The notes: a model not told the origin generated them from the letters alone. DNA of 64,000 nucleotides from Exobasidium rhododendri (GCA_026210745.1 CP110630.1:186001-250000); one strand, 5' to 3'; shown: positions 51,979-62,878, numbered from the stretch's first letter. Translations and numbers: made by a program.

Positions 51979-52499
51979 GGCGATGTCGATGTCGATATCG
52001 AAGCAAAACGCACAAGAAGGTAAGTCGACGCAAACTGAATGTCTGCTTTTCGCTTCTTCAGACGATTAGCGCTATGGTCATGCAGAGGATTATCACATCA
52101 TCACGGGCAGAGTTCATGCCGAGTTGCGTCTTGCCTCCATCATGCGCTACTTCGACTTCAGCCCTTCAATCCGCCCTACACACTTAAAGTACCCCACAAA
52201 AGTTGACTGCAGAGTATCAGATGCATGAAAATATGTGAGCTCCGAGGTGTGGCCGAGTCGTCGTGAGAGGGCTGTTGTTCACCTCCTCATACTGTCGTTC
52301 ATAGGCAGACCTCGAAGCACAATAAGGGGAACTAATACACAGTATCCATCATCATATAATATGCACCGCCTAATATCGTTCAAGTTATAACGCGACTTAA
52401 CATCTGCTTGTATAGCTACTATTGACACCATTAGTGGAGACACATGTATTTATTGAGACAGAGAGAAAGAGAAGGGGACCGGCACTTCATTCAACGGTG
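51979..52499. other. Intergenic region, 521 bases
   Basis: Spacer between - strand array genes. A short GATGTC/GATATC-type direct repeat lies next to the start of the upstream gene (51981-52001). The middle is AT-rich. No gene was recognised. Confidence 0.45.
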
Positions 52500-53801
52500 T
52501 CACCACTCCATTCCATACGCTATTCTCGGGGGCGGGCCGGTGTGCTGCCGTTTCTCTCTGAACCAGCGCATGATATGCTCAAAGTCCTCGTCAGTTGCCC
52601 TCAGCATCTCGAGCCCGTAGCCTTCGGGGACCCACTCGTTCTTCAGTAAGAGTAGTATCTTCTCCTCGCTTCGAGTGGTGAGCGTCCTCATCCTCTGGAT
52701 CACCGCACGTTGCTGGACAGGACTGACTCCTTTTTGCCACGGTCTATTACGTGTGCTCTCGCTGAGGAGGAGGCGCCTCTCACGGGCAATCTCCATGCAC
52801 TCCTCCCGTGTAGCGCCCAGAATCTGTTTGGCCATCTGCGGCGTCACTGCCCTCATCAGGAACAGATCGCGCACTTCATTGGTGCGTTGCCTCGTGGCAG
52901 CCGCAAACTTCTCCACAACGCGGATCTTCTGCCAGTCGAGGAGGCCCGTCATCCAGATCTCATGCGGCTCGACACCCTGTTTCTTCTTCGAGAGGGGGTA
53001 CAACGACTCTATCGCTCCATCGATCAAGAAGTCATCCCCACTCAAGAGCCCCTTGGCAATGTCCACGTTCAGATACTCGTCGAGTCGCTTCCGGATCGAG
53101 TCGATCTTGTATGGTCGCACAGACTGCACACGATCCATGATGAAGGCCTCTTGGTCTTTGTTCAGATTGCGGAACACAGAGGTGTGGAAGTTACTGAAGG
53201 GGAAGTCGGAGTGGACGCGCAGCCTGTACTCGTGACTATGATCCTGAGGAGGGGAGTCTTGTATGTGACTTTGGCCTCCTGCTCGCTGCGAAGTGAAGGG
53301 CAAAGTAGCATGCACCAGGGAATACTGCAGATGAGGATGGAAGTCCTGCACGTTGTAGAGGCCGTTCTGATTCAGCGTGGGCAGTGGGTGTATACTACGA
53401 CCGTCAACGGCGCTTTGTGACTGTTGCCCTCCGTACTGGTGGTGATTGTAGTGATTGCCGTGGTTGAAATAGCTGTCCACCCCCGGATCGCCGTGAAACA
53501 GTCTCGGCGAGTCAAAGAGGTCCGACGAGGTGTCCGTGTTTGTGTCAAAGTCGAGCGTCTGTGGGGCGAATCTTTCCAGGAACCTCTGCAGATCCTCTTC
53601 GTGGTGTGCGTTACTCTGCAGGGATGAGCTTGGATGCGTCGAGGATGACGAATGGTCCTGGAGCGGTTGCAGGATGTCGTTGCGTTGCCGTAGTCTCGAC
53701 GTATGGACATGCTGTTGAGGAGGGATGGGTGCCGCTGAGACCAGACTCCTGATGCAAAAGAGAACAGCCATCGCGGCGGCCGTAGAAAGAATACTGAACA
53801 T
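52500..53801 (-). CDS. Array member 23, secreted triple-module protein
   Basis: A 433-residue protein from ATG 53801; the frame is open to 53975, but that extension destroys the N-terminal signal peptide (about residues 1-23, ends LVSA). The mature end is APIPPQQ, with X-Pro dipeptides but no Met. EEDLQRFLERFAPQ in the linker recalls the FLHRIAPD stretch of the 23510 gene. HEYRLRVHSDF opens the conserved region. M1 is LNKDQEAFIMDRVQSVRPY, M2 WMTGLLDWQKIRVV and M3 WQKGVSPVQQRAVIQRM. The end is VPEGYGLEMLRATDEDF. Confidence 0.92.
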   Translation of the reverse strand: MFSILSTAAAMAVLFCIRSLVSAAPIPPQQHVHTSRLRQRNDILQPLQDHSSSSTHPSSSLQSNAHHEEDLQRFLERFAPQTLDFDTNTDTSSDLFDSPRLFHGDPGVDSYFNHGNHYNHHQYGGQQSQSAVDGRSIHPLPTLNQNGLYNVQDFHPHLQYSLVHATLPFTSQRAGGQSHIQDSPPQDHSHEYRLRVHSDFPFSNFHTSVFRNLNKDQEAFIMDRVQSVRPYKIDSIRKRLDEYLNVDIAKGLLSGDDFLIDGAIESLYPLSKKKQGVEPHEIWMTGLLDWQKIRVVEKFAAATRQRTNEVRDLFLMRAVTPQMAKQILGATREECMEIARERRLLLSESTRNRPWQKGVSPVQQRAVIQRMRTLTTRSEEKILLLLKNEWVPEGYGLEMLRATDEDFEHIMRWFREKRQHTGPPPRIAYGMEW

Positions 53802-54211
53802 CGTCGGTGGGAAGGACGTCGTAGAAGGAGCAAGAAAAGAAGGAGCAAGAAAAGCACTCCTGTTAGAGAGGTCATGTACTCTATAAAGGCGCAGGATGCC
53901 ACACCTTGTCCACATCAGAATACTGTGATCACAATTCATGCTCATCGACACAGCGTCGTCTTTGAATGAGCGCACTTAGGAGGAATGGCACTAGAAAAGA
54001 GACCTCTCCCGCATGGATCTTGATCTTGCGACGGCGTCGAGATGCCTTCTTTCATGCGAGAGTAGAGCATCAATCACGTAAGCGGCTGAAGGTGAAGGCT
54101 CGGGTGATGCTTCGAAGGTTGGATTACGAGCACAGAGTATCACGCTAGACTAGCACAGTGCAGAGCCTAGTGGTTTTCTTCTGCTCTATTACTATACCGA
54201 GGTTTACTTCG
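53802..54211. other. Intergenic region, 410 bases
   Basis: Spacer between array genes. A TATAAAGG on the + strand near 53883 points away from any + strand gene; read on the - strand it is TATAGAG about 80 bases before the 53801 ATG. Nothing else was recognised. Confidence 0.45.
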
Positions 54212-55750
54212 TCAGATGTCGCCCTTTAGGTCTTTGAGCATCTTCACAAACTCCTCGTTGCTCGCTCGCAGCAGCATCAGCCCGTACCCCTCCGGCACAA
54301 ACGTCTTTGTCAGGAGATGGTAGCACGCACTCCTATTCTTGACGCCGTGCGACATCATCCTATGGAGCACGGATCGCCTTTGCAGGTGCGTGATGCCCTT
54401 CTGCCAAGCTGCATGTCGCTCGTGGATCGTCACTAGGAGGTCGAATTGAGCGGCTAGGCTCACACACTCTTCCAGCGACGAATAGAGGATCATCGTCGCC
54501 ACAAGCGGTGTGACGTGGTTCAGCAAGAAGTGATCCCGGAGGTAGTCTGTGCGCTGGCCGGTGGCATCTGCCAGTTTCTGTATCACTGCTCTCCTCTCTG
54601 CATTGGACAGGCCAGTCATCCACGAGTCTGTGTTTGTGCCGCGCTTCCTCTTCTTGATCGGATACAGTGTTTCGATTGCTGCCTCGACTCTGCCGTCGTT
54701 GTCGTTGCTCAGCAGGTCCTCCGCCAGTGTCACCTTCATCCGCTCCGTGAGCTTCTTTCGGATGCTGTTTGCTGGGTACGGCCTGACCTGGTGTATGCGC
54801 TCCGTGATGATCATTCGTTGGTCTTCCGAGAGGTTCTTGTACACTAGTTCGTCTCGATCTTGGTACGGGACGTGATCGGGCACGGGGTGTGAGTACTCCC
54901 ATGGAGGGACGTACGAGTATTCTCTAGGAGGAACGTACGACTGGTGCGTAGATGATTCACCGTGAAATTCGTTCGAAAGTGGCGGGTTTGTGAAGGACGA
55001 GGATGCCTGCTGATGCGAAGGAATACTCGATGTGTTGGGATGCACAGACTGAGGAATGAGCGGCCCATACATGCTCTCAAGATCGAGATTGTGCGTGCCA
55101 CTCATGTCTGGGATGTAGTCATTAGTGACAGGGGGAAGGGAGTTGAAGTGTTGAAGACCGTGAAGATGATGCCCCTGATCATGTGTGTAGTAGTTGATGC
55201 CATCGTAGTGACTATCGCTAGACCTGGAAGAAGAGGCGACGTTATCATTGACAGGCACTCCAAATTCACTATCTGGATGGAGGATGTCATACCAATCTAG
55301 GGAGAAATCCGTCGAGTGCTGCGTCCCGCTACCATTGTATCCTTCATTGTGTTGTGAATAGAAAGTCTCTGCTGAAGACGATCCGAGGTGGAAGTGAGGG
55401 ATAGCGAGACTGTCAAAAGGATCGAAGAGGCCGCCTGCTCGAGAGGAATGCAGACCATCCGTGTGAATGTCATGGTGATTGTGCTCACTCCCTTGCCCAT
55501 CCTGGGAATGATGAAGAGGTGTGACATCAGATAAGTTATGATTGTGGACCCCGAAAGCTTCTTTCCCTTGCCTGTTCGGAACATTCAGTTTAAGGATGCT
55601 ACGATCATTCCTACTAGCGTTTGCTTGTCTCTTTGCCTCGACTGCACCTTTGTTGCGACAGTCCATAGGTGCTGGTACAGGCATCGGCACGGCGTCTGTC
55701 GAGCCAAGGAGGACGGAGATCATTGCCAAGATTATCAGATGAAGTAACAT
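54212..55750 (-). CDS. Array member 24, secreted triple-module protein
   Basis: A 512-residue protein from ATG 55750; the frame extends to 55834 without a better signal peptide. Signal peptide of about 20 residues (ends STDA), head VPMPVPAPMD, with four X-Pro dipeptides. The linker includes HLGSSSAETF and FGVPVND. Before the conserved region the leader is duplicated: YVPPREYSYVPPWEYSHPV. M1 is LSEDQRMIITERIHQVRPY, M2 WMTGLSNAERRAVI and M3 WQKGITHLQRRSVLHRMM. The end is VPEGYGLMLLRASNEEF. Confidence 0.93.
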   Translation of the reverse strand: MLLHLIILAMISVLLGSTDAVPMPVPAPMDCRNKGAVEAKRQANASRNDRSILKLNVPNRQGKEAFGVHNHNLSDVTPLHHSQDGQGSEHNHHDIHTDGLHSSRAGGLFDPFDSLAIPHFHLGSSSAETFYSQHNEGYNGSGTQHSTDFSLDWYDILHPDSEFGVPVNDNVASSSRSSDSHYDGINYYTHDQGHHLHGLQHFNSLPPVTNDYIPDMSGTHNLDLESMYGPLIPQSVHPNTSSIPSHQQASSSFTNPPLSNEFHGESSTHQSYVPPREYSYVPPWEYSHPVPDHVPYQDRDELVYKNLSEDQRMIITERIHQVRPYPANSIRKKLTERMKVTLAEDLLSNDNDGRVEAAIETLYPIKKRKRGTNTDSWMTGLSNAERRAVIQKLADATGQRTDYLRDHFLLNHVTPLVATMILYSSLEECVSLAAQFDLLVTIHERHAAWQKGITHLQRRSVLHRMMSHGVKNRSACYHLLTKTFVPEGYGLMLLRASNEEFVKMLKDLKGDI

Positions 55751-56001
55751 CTCTACTGATGAGGTGGTGAGGAAGGAGATGGATAAGAAGTCTCTCGCGA
55801 TTCGCAGCGATGTTGTTAAGAGGACCACTGTCAATTTATGGCGGCGTAGATTACTTTATTCTGCAGGAGGTCGGTCGCTTGCTTTATGACGCCAGCTGAT
55901 ACCGAAGAGGGGACTCCGATCGTAAGCCGAGCCAGGAAGGGAGTTGACTGGCCTCGTTCTTTACACAACACACAAATCTCAGGATAGATACAGTAAATTT
56001 C

Positions 56002-57387
56002 CTACAGCAGATTCGGCGGGAGCGTCGCCGTCTTTCCCTCCATGTAGCGCATCAGCATCCAAAACTCCGCTTCACTGGCTCGGAGTATCTTCTTTCCAAA
56101 CGCCAAGGGAATGAAGCGCTTCTGGAGAAGGTAGTAGCGGTCCGGCCTCTTCTTCTTGCGTCCGACAAACTCGAGTCTATGAAGCACTGCTCTTCGCTGG
56201 AGGGTGGTGATGCCCCTCTGCCAGGGCGCCGCATTATTGTTCTCCATGACGATGAGCTCGTGTGATTGTGCAAAGGAGACGCACTGTTCCTTGTTTGCTC
56301 GGAGGAGGAGGAAGAGCGCTTCCTGTGGCGTGACGTCGCGCGCAAGAAAGACGTCCCGCAGCTTGTCCGCTCTTTGTATCGTCTCGTCGGCAAGTTTGAG
56401 TATCACAAGCCTCCTTTGTGCATTGCTGAGTCCAGTCATCCAGGAGACCTTCTTGGGGTCGTCGATGGGAAAGACTACTTCGACTGCCGCCTCTACGGTA
56501 GCGACATTGCGACTCAGCAGGTCCCTGGCCAAAGCAGCGTTCATCACACTCTGGATCCTTTTGCGGATCGTCTCGCTGTAGTAGGGGCGGATCTGATGGA
56601 CACGATCGACGATGAGAAGCCGCTGATCTTCCGTCAACAGCTTGTACACCTTTTCATCGACGTCGCTGACCGTGAAGTCCAAGTCGGTTGAGATGGGGAG
56701 TGTGTACTCCCACGGTGGGACATACGTACTGACGCTTGCTGCCCGATCGTAGACCACTCCAGGACCTTCCACCATCAGCGTCGGTAGGACGAGTGGATCA
56801 AAGTGGTTGTGGTGTGCTGAATGTATTGCTTCACCGCCCTGATATCGGTGATTGAATCGCTGCAGGTTGTCAAAGTTAGCTCCGTGTGAGAAGTGCTCTC
56901 GACGGTATCCACGTTGGTCATGGCTCGCTTGAGGCATGTGGCTTCTCGCATACTGATCATCTTGACCGTTGTGATGCATTCGAGGATTGTGATGCTGATA
57001 TTGATTGCCATATCGAGGGGTGTCCTGGTTGTAGTTGTTATCCGGCTGAATATCTGTTGGGTACAGCTGGAGAGTGGGAAGCACTTGAGGAAAGTTGGTG
57101 CTGGTACTGGCGAGAGAAGATCCTACGGGAGAGGAATCTTCATGGCTAGGGAGCAAATGTCCGTGAAGTGCTGTTCCCCTCGAATAATCATGATACGACA
57201 TTGAAGGCGCGTGGTAGAGCTGCAAAGTATCCGGCAGAGGCGCCAAATCATGAGAAGACTGAGCTTGATGACTGTCAAGCGCTCTGTTGAACATGGGCAC
57301 AGGCGACGGCAGGCACATGATCCTTTTCGAGACACTAAGGCAGGCAAGAACACATAAAAGTACACACTTCGATGATGTGAAGAACAT
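56002..57387 (-). CDS. Array member 25, secreted triple-module protein, PMF/LAPLP group
   Basis: A 461-residue protein. Signal peptide of about 25 residues (ends RIMC) and head LPSPVPMF, then LAPLPDTL, the fourth gene with this motif. The linker is Asn/His/Gln/Tyr-rich. YVPPWEYTLPI opens the conserved region. M1 is LTEDQRLLIVDRVHQIRPY, M2 WMTGLSNAQRRLVI and M3 WQRGITTLQRRAVLHRL. The loop between M1 and M2 is shortened by several residues (PIDDPKKVSWM). The M3 end is less conserved: IPLAFGKKILRASEAEF. Confidence 0.92.
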   Translation of the reverse strand: MFFTSSKCVLLCVLACLSVSKRIMCLPSPVPMFNRALDSHQAQSSHDLAPLPDTLQLYHAPSMSYHDYSRGTALHGHLLPSHEDSSPVGSSLASTSTNFPQVLPTLQLYPTDIQPDNNYNQDTPRYGNQYQHHNPRMHHNGQDDQYARSHMPQASHDQRGYRREHFSHGANFDNLQRFNHRYQGGEAIHSAHHNHFDPLVLPTLMVEGPGVVYDRAASVSTYVPPWEYTLPISTDLDFTVSDVDEKVYKLLTEDQRLLIVDRVHQIRPYYSETIRKRIQSVMNAALARDLLSRNVATVEAAVEVVFPIDDPKKVSWMTGLSNAQRRLVILKLADETIQRADKLRDVFLARDVTPQEALFLLLRANKEQCVSFAQSHELIVMENNNAAPWQRGITTLQRRAVLHRLEFVGRKKKRPDRYYLLQKRFIPLAFGKKILRASEAEFWMLMRYMEGKTATLPPNLL

Positions 57388-57663
57388 GTCTGATTGGCAG
57401 ACGGAGGAGGAGTTGAAGGAACAGGAAGAGAATATTTTCTTGCGGATGACAAATAATTCACTGACAAGATTCGCATTGATTGTCGCAGGAAGACCGTACG
57501 GTGTGTGCCTGGTGCTATCATGTGGAGCAAGGTTGCGGTTCTCCCATCGGCGTCACCTCTGCTGCTTTCTGAGGAGTAGAACAGAAAGATAAGAAGTATA
57601 AGCAGTCAACAGCCCCTGCTCCTGTATCAAGTGTAGCACATGCTTCAATCGCGTGAGTATCGA

Positions 57664-59142
57664 TCACACCGGCGGCGGGCCACGGCGTCTATTCCGAAGC
57701 CAATCGACAATCTTCTGGAAATCCTCGTTACTGGCTCGAAGCATCTTCAAGCCAAATCCAGTCGGTACGAACGGCCTTCCAAGGAGACGATACCGGCTTT
57801 TTTTGTCGTGCATGCCCGCCGCGATCATTCGATGCTGCAGTGCCTTTCTCTGCAGGAAGCTGAGACCCTTCTGCCATCGACTGCGTGTCGAGTTCTCCTC
57901 CATCTTCAGGCCATGCGTCACGGCGATGTTCTCACACTCTTCCATGGACGACGCATCGAGGATTTGCCTTGCCACGGTGGGGGTGACGTTGCGGCTGAGG
58001 AAGAGATCAAGCAGCTCGTCACTCTTCTGCCCTGTAGCCGCGGCGAATTTCTGGATGATGTACCTTCTCTGCGAGTGGGTGAAGCCTGCCATCCACGACT
58101 TGCGCTGGCCTCCCTTCTTGACACTGTCGGGGAAAAGCTCCTCCACGGCGGCCTCCACCTGATCCAAGTCGTTGCTCAGTAAGGCGCTCGCCAGCGTCAC
58201 CGTCAGCTTGAGGAAGAGGCGGTAGCGGATCACGTCGAGGTGGAGCGGCCTGATCTGGTGGATTCGATCGAGGATGATCGTTTTCTGGTCGTCGGACAGG
58301 TTGTGGTACACCGGCTCGTCTTCCCTGTCATACACAAAGTGCGGGTCGTATGGGAGCGTATACTCACTTGGGGGAATGTACGGCGAGGACTCTGGGTGCT
58401 GTACCGTCGAGGGCAGAGACGAGGTCATCGGATTGATCTGCAGATTGACAAGATGTGCCTGCTCTTGTGGCTGAGATACCATACTAGGGGTCGCTTCTTC
58501 TACACGAACTGCAGGCGGATCATAGTGACTGGACACAAACATCTGCGGAGTATCATTACTGCCACTGCTCCCAAAGTACCTGGCGTAGAGCTGATCCGTG
58601 TCGATGTTCTGATAATGGTCACTGAACAGATCGGGAAAGGTCAATGGATCATGGAAGGGCACTCCAAAGCTACTGTGTGCTGGATGTTCATCGGTGTGAT
58701 AATTGTAAAAGGGAGGATCGTAGTGTAGAGGAGAGGTGGTGGAGGTGGAAGCGTTGTCTTGATGTTCCACAGCCTTCCCCTTGTCATTTCTATACTCTTT
58801 AACGCCTCTATTCATTGCTGCAGGATGTGGATAGCCGATCGTCTGACTCACGATATCTAGGTCTCTTGTGTGTTGATCATCTGGCCGTGTGGTGTGCGGA
58901 GATGAGGCTCTTTCCGCCGTTGACTGGACATCTCTCGTCGGGTTGAAGCTTTGGTAGAGTTCTTGCGCATATTCAGAATGGTAGTCTTGAAGAGGTCTTT
59001 TCGATCCCGATGATGCTCCCACTTCAAATATGCTCCGAAGGGATTCCATTGGGCCTGGGCTTGGCAATGGTGTTGGGACTACCACGATCGAACTGTATAG
59101 ACAAGTGAAGCCAAGGAGGAAGATGAAGCGCATATTTATCAT
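57664..59142 (-). CDS. Array member 26, secreted triple-module protein
   Basis: A 492-residue protein from ATG 59142 (ATG 59133 also possible). The signal peptide ends SSIVV and the head is VPTPLPSPGPM, with five X-Pro dipeptides as in the left-arm gene at 18572. The linker contains YAQELYQSFNP. YIPPSEYTLPY opens the conserved region. M1 is LSDDQKTIILDRIHQIRPL, M2 WMAGFTHSQRRYII and M3 WQKGLSFLQRKALQHRMI. The end is VPTGFGLKMLRASNEDF, then a short basic Pro tail. Confidence 0.93.
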   Translation of the reverse strand: MINMRFIFLLGFTCLYSSIVVVPTPLPSPGPMESLRSIFEVGASSGSKRPLQDYHSEYAQELYQSFNPTRDVQSTAERASSPHTTRPDDQHTRDLDIVSQTIGYPHPAAMNRGVKEYRNDKGKAVEHQDNASTSTTSPLHYDPPFYNYHTDEHPAHSSFGVPFHDPLTFPDLFSDHYQNIDTDQLYARYFGSSGSNDTPQMFVSSHYDPPAVRVEEATPSMVSQPQEQAHLVNLQINPMTSSLPSTVQHPESSPYIPPSEYTLPYDPHFVYDREDEPVYHNLSDDQKTIILDRIHQIRPLHLDVIRYRLFLKLTVTLASALLSNDLDQVEAAVEELFPDSVKKGGQRKSWMAGFTHSQRRYIIQKFAAATGQKSDELLDLFLSRNVTPTVARQILDASSMEECENIAVTHGLKMEENSTRSRWQKGLSFLQRKALQHRMIAAGMHDKKSRYRLLGRPFVPTGFGLKMLRASNEDFQKIVDWLRNRRRGPPPV

Positions 59143-59406
59143 CTTGTGAGGGACAAGGACGACCAAGATGAAAGGCTTGAAATGATTGAGTGCTCGCTTA
59201 ATGGTCTCGTACAAGACTTGCAGAAGAAAAGGCAGACAATCCAGCTGTAAGAACGTGTCGTCACGAATGAGCGCCCAGTCTGGATCCGCCTCTGAGCTGC
59301 CTCGGTGGCCTCTTCTTACAGCGAGGAAAGCACCTGCTCCACGACTCAGAATTTTGCCCTCCCCACCTCCTTCCTAGGCAAGCAGCCAACGTTGACTTTT
59401 CCCCAT

Positions 59407-60852
59407 TCACACCGGCGGCTGCCCACGATCCTTATCTTTGAGCCACACCAGGATCCGCTCAAACTTGCGCTCGTCTGCCCGGAGTATCGTGAGACCGAAT
59501 CCACTCGGCACGTACGGTCGCCCAAGGATGCGATACAGCCGCCTCTTGCTGGGGACGTTGCCGTAGTTTAGCATTCGATGCTCCACCGCCAGTCTCTGTA
59601 CATGACTGACGCCGTCTTGCCACTTTGTGAATCGTCCAAAGTCGAGCATGTTCAGATTGCAAGCGTCTGCGATTCGTCGACATTCTTCGTCGGTCGTAGC
59701 GTGGAGGATGTCCTGCGCCACGTTGGGCGTGACAAAGTTCATCACAAAGTAGTCACGAAGCTTGTCTGTTCGCTGCTTTGTCGCTTCGGCGAGCTTCTCG
59801 ATAACCAGTCGACGTTGTGCGTGGGTGAGACCAGTCATCCAAGTGTCCTGTCCTCGCTTCTTTTTACCGTCGGGGAAGAGGTGCTCGACGGCCTCCTCGA
59901 TCCTGTCCGTGTCGTTGCTCAGGAGCGCCTTTGCCAGGGGAACGCGCATCACCTCGATCAGCCTCTGTCGAATGCGATCCACGATGTACGGGCGGATCTG
60001 ATGCACGCGATCGATGATGATCGTCTTTTGGTCCTCGCTGAGGTAGTCGAACGCGAGGTCTTCGATGCTGCGGTATGGGAAGTCAGAATCGACCGGCAGT
60101 CTGTACTCCTGTCGCAGGATCCTTTGGTACGTCGGAGTAGGTGCAGCAAGGTGCGGCGGATGGTGCGAGTCCAAGAGGGAAAAGTACTGCTGCAGGTGGA
60201 GGAGGTCATTATCGCTGTACGTCACTGACTGGCGAGGATCAGCAGAGTCGGGCATTTGTGAGCTGCTGGACGATCCTGCTTCTCTCGTCGAGTGCATGTT
60301 TCTGGCTGCATACCGCTCCTCGACGCTTCTTGGACGGCGAGGCCTGCTGTTCCACCCATCGAGACGAGCGTGCTGCTGTGCACTGTGCGTGTGATAGATG
60401 GAAGAGGGCTGTTGATGATACCCCGCCAACGTATTAACTGCCCTCATTCATCCCGTGTCAAAAGAATGCACGCAGCTGCTTCCTTGACTGGAGAGCGGCA
60501 TATGAGACTGACTCGGCTGCCCTGCCTGCAGAATGGGGTACCCACTTGACTGATCGAAAGTGTAGTGGAAGGCGGGCTCTACTCGTTGGTGAAGAGGCGT
60601 CTCGTGGTGACTGTGGGGAAGGAAAGTGCCGCTGTCCGCCGTCGAGTCGTACACCTTGGAGGCAATCGTGTGGAGAAAGCCGTCGATGTCCTCGTTTTGG
60701 GAAAACGAGCCATTCTGATCTGCGCGGGGGGCATGCAGAGGGTGACCAGTATCGTAAGGCTGACTGAATGCTCTGTCCATGGGAACTGGTGTCGCCCTCA
60801 CACTCCCGTAGAGGCAGGCCACGAGTAAGAAAAGGACGCTTGTCGATACCAT
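59407..60852 (-). pseudogene. Array member 27, secreted triple-module gene with one in-frame stop
   Basis: The two halves are in one frame, separated by a TGA at 60448-60450. Upstream are ATG 60852, a signal peptide of about 20 residues (ends GSVRA), head TPVPMD, and IDGFLHTIASKVYDSTADSG. Downstream are the rest of the linker, REYRLPVDSDF, M1 LSEDQKTIIIDRVHQIRPY, M2 WMTGLTHAQRRLVI and M3 WQDGVSHVQRLAVEHRM, ending VPSGFGLTILRADERKF. All modules are intact. Either it is a recent pseudogene, or the stop is spliced out. A 51-base GT-AG segment with matching phases and a TTTTGAC branch-like site (about 60437-60487) spans the stop, though its donor GTCAAG is poor. Confidence 0.75.
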
Positions 60853-60900
60853 TGGATGCTGTTGCGTTGTGGACACGAGCAGACTGGCATGATCAAGCCC

Positions 60901-60908
60901 CTTTTATC
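60901..60908 (-). promoter_or_regulatory. TATA-like element of the gene starting at 60852
   Basis: GATAAAAG on the - strand, about 50 bases before the ATG, a spacing like that of the 45030 gene. An intact promoter-like element argues that the interruption in this gene is recent or harmless. Confidence 0.35.
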
Positions 60909-62878
60909 TCTGCTGACGACGCATCACTCCTCCTCAACGTCGCAATTCCCTCTGATGAGCACAGCATCATCTACAGCGTGCCTTCACAATGAATTAGTCA
61001 CAAGAGCAGGAACCTTTCACGCACAATGAAACGAGTCGCACTAGACAGCGACGTAAGCTCGGTCATCTCTATAGTGACGTCCCTTGCTCTTGCTACGTGG
61101 AAAGGGGCAGACTCGCTCGGTCGCAGTCGGTGGCACATTCTTGCTCTGTCTTTGATAAGTGTAGAGAGTGATATTTTAGAGCAGGCTGTAACTCTCCTGC
61201 TACAGTAATAGCCTCCAGGCCGGCTACGCGTTCGATACTCGGCGACGACACCGTGAAAAAAAAAAAAGAAATGCAAAAGAAAGGCCAAAAAACTACAGCA
61301 CCCAGGATTCCCGCGTGGTCCCCCACCGCAGTACTGACTAGGCGATATCATGCTTGACTTCGCAGATCGGACGGGATGCGGTATTTTCATGATTCTATGG
61401 CCGTAGATGCCATGTAATGTTTTTGACTTTACATATACAGCAAAATTTGAGTCGCATTTATTTCGTAGGAGATGCTGTCTTCGAGAAGAAACAGAATATA
61501 GATAGACGGTCCAATGTAGGAAATTTCCATCACATCACGACAACGTCTCAACACATTGACGCCTTTGCGATTCGACAACAGCCTTTTCAGCTTCCCCGTG
61601 TCCAATAAAGTGATATTTTGGACATGGATCCAATCAAGACGCCATATCCGGTGTCTCGAAGGCAAGTAGAGAATCCTAACACACTTCTCCCACCTCGCGA
61701 AAAAATATTATTCATCGTTTGCCATCGCATGCTCCGAAAGCGTCGGAGAGGAAAATAAAAGAAAAGACGAACTTCCGTAAATTGTGGGGACAGATGTTTT
61801 TTTCTCTTTTCTTTCATTGTGTCTAGGACTAGAGGGTCGGACGTATGCTGGACTACTTTCGTTTAAACGCTGCAAAGAGGCCTCGACCGTGAGATAATGA
61901 TGCGGACGCTATACTTAGTGCATCGTGAGGTATCAGACAATCTCATCGACTTGCCGCTTGATCCGACGATTTGTCAAGACAAAAGTCGATCCTACATCTC
62001 TTGCTAGTATTTTCGTTCATGCGGGGTATTATTGTAAAACTGTTTCTTTTACCCCATCTTTTTTCGTTTTCTCTTCTCACTCCGCACTGAGGCGAGTGTG
62101 TCTAGAGCCTACACAACAAGTCACCTTCTCTAAGTATTGAAATTGACCGACGGCCAGATGTAAAGCCATGATTTCCACCGCCACGATCTCAAGGGAGCCC
62201 TTCATGCACTTGAGATGTTGTCCCGTTCGACTTGAACTCCTTCTTTAGCAAAATAGACTATAATTCACCTTCCCGCCGTCGGACTCACATACTGAGGAAG
62301 GAAAGCTCCTTTCTCTAAACTATATTATTGTTCTCCTCGCGTGCTTTCGTGTTTATTAAAATCTCTCTCAATTGATATTGAATTTGACATCGATTCTATT
62401 AGTACTTCCTGCGGAAGGGACTTTCGAAATGGCCTGGGCGTGCTTGGCGTTTCTTTGTCCCGCCCCCCACATCCCCCTCACAGGGCCCGCACTCGTAGAC
62501 CCAAGGGAAGACCCCCTTCAGGAGCAGTGTCTTTTACCGGATAACACGCGCGCCAAGCCTTTCCGATCAGCTCCTGCCATCTCCTATGTGGCTTGCATGT
62601 TACACTTTCCTCCTCCATCCCAATACATTTTACTATAAGCATGGTGAAGCAGGACAAGTCTTGGCAACCTTTAACCCTCACTTCAGCAGAGACGTTGGCC
62701 CGCACTGCCCTAGCCCCGCGTACTAGGAACGCGCTTTGGGAGTGCATATTGATACGTCGGCCTCCGCTATATCCTTGCAGATGTCTTGGCGCTCCCTGTA
62801 TTGCCCTGCCACAGTACCATCCCCTCAGGAGCCTGTACATGCATTATATGATACAAGAAGGACCCGAGACTGATTGCC

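Noticed and set aside
53802-53975. 58-codon N-terminal extension of the 53801 gene
   Set aside because: Would destroy a clear N-terminal signal peptide and place it in the middle of the protein.
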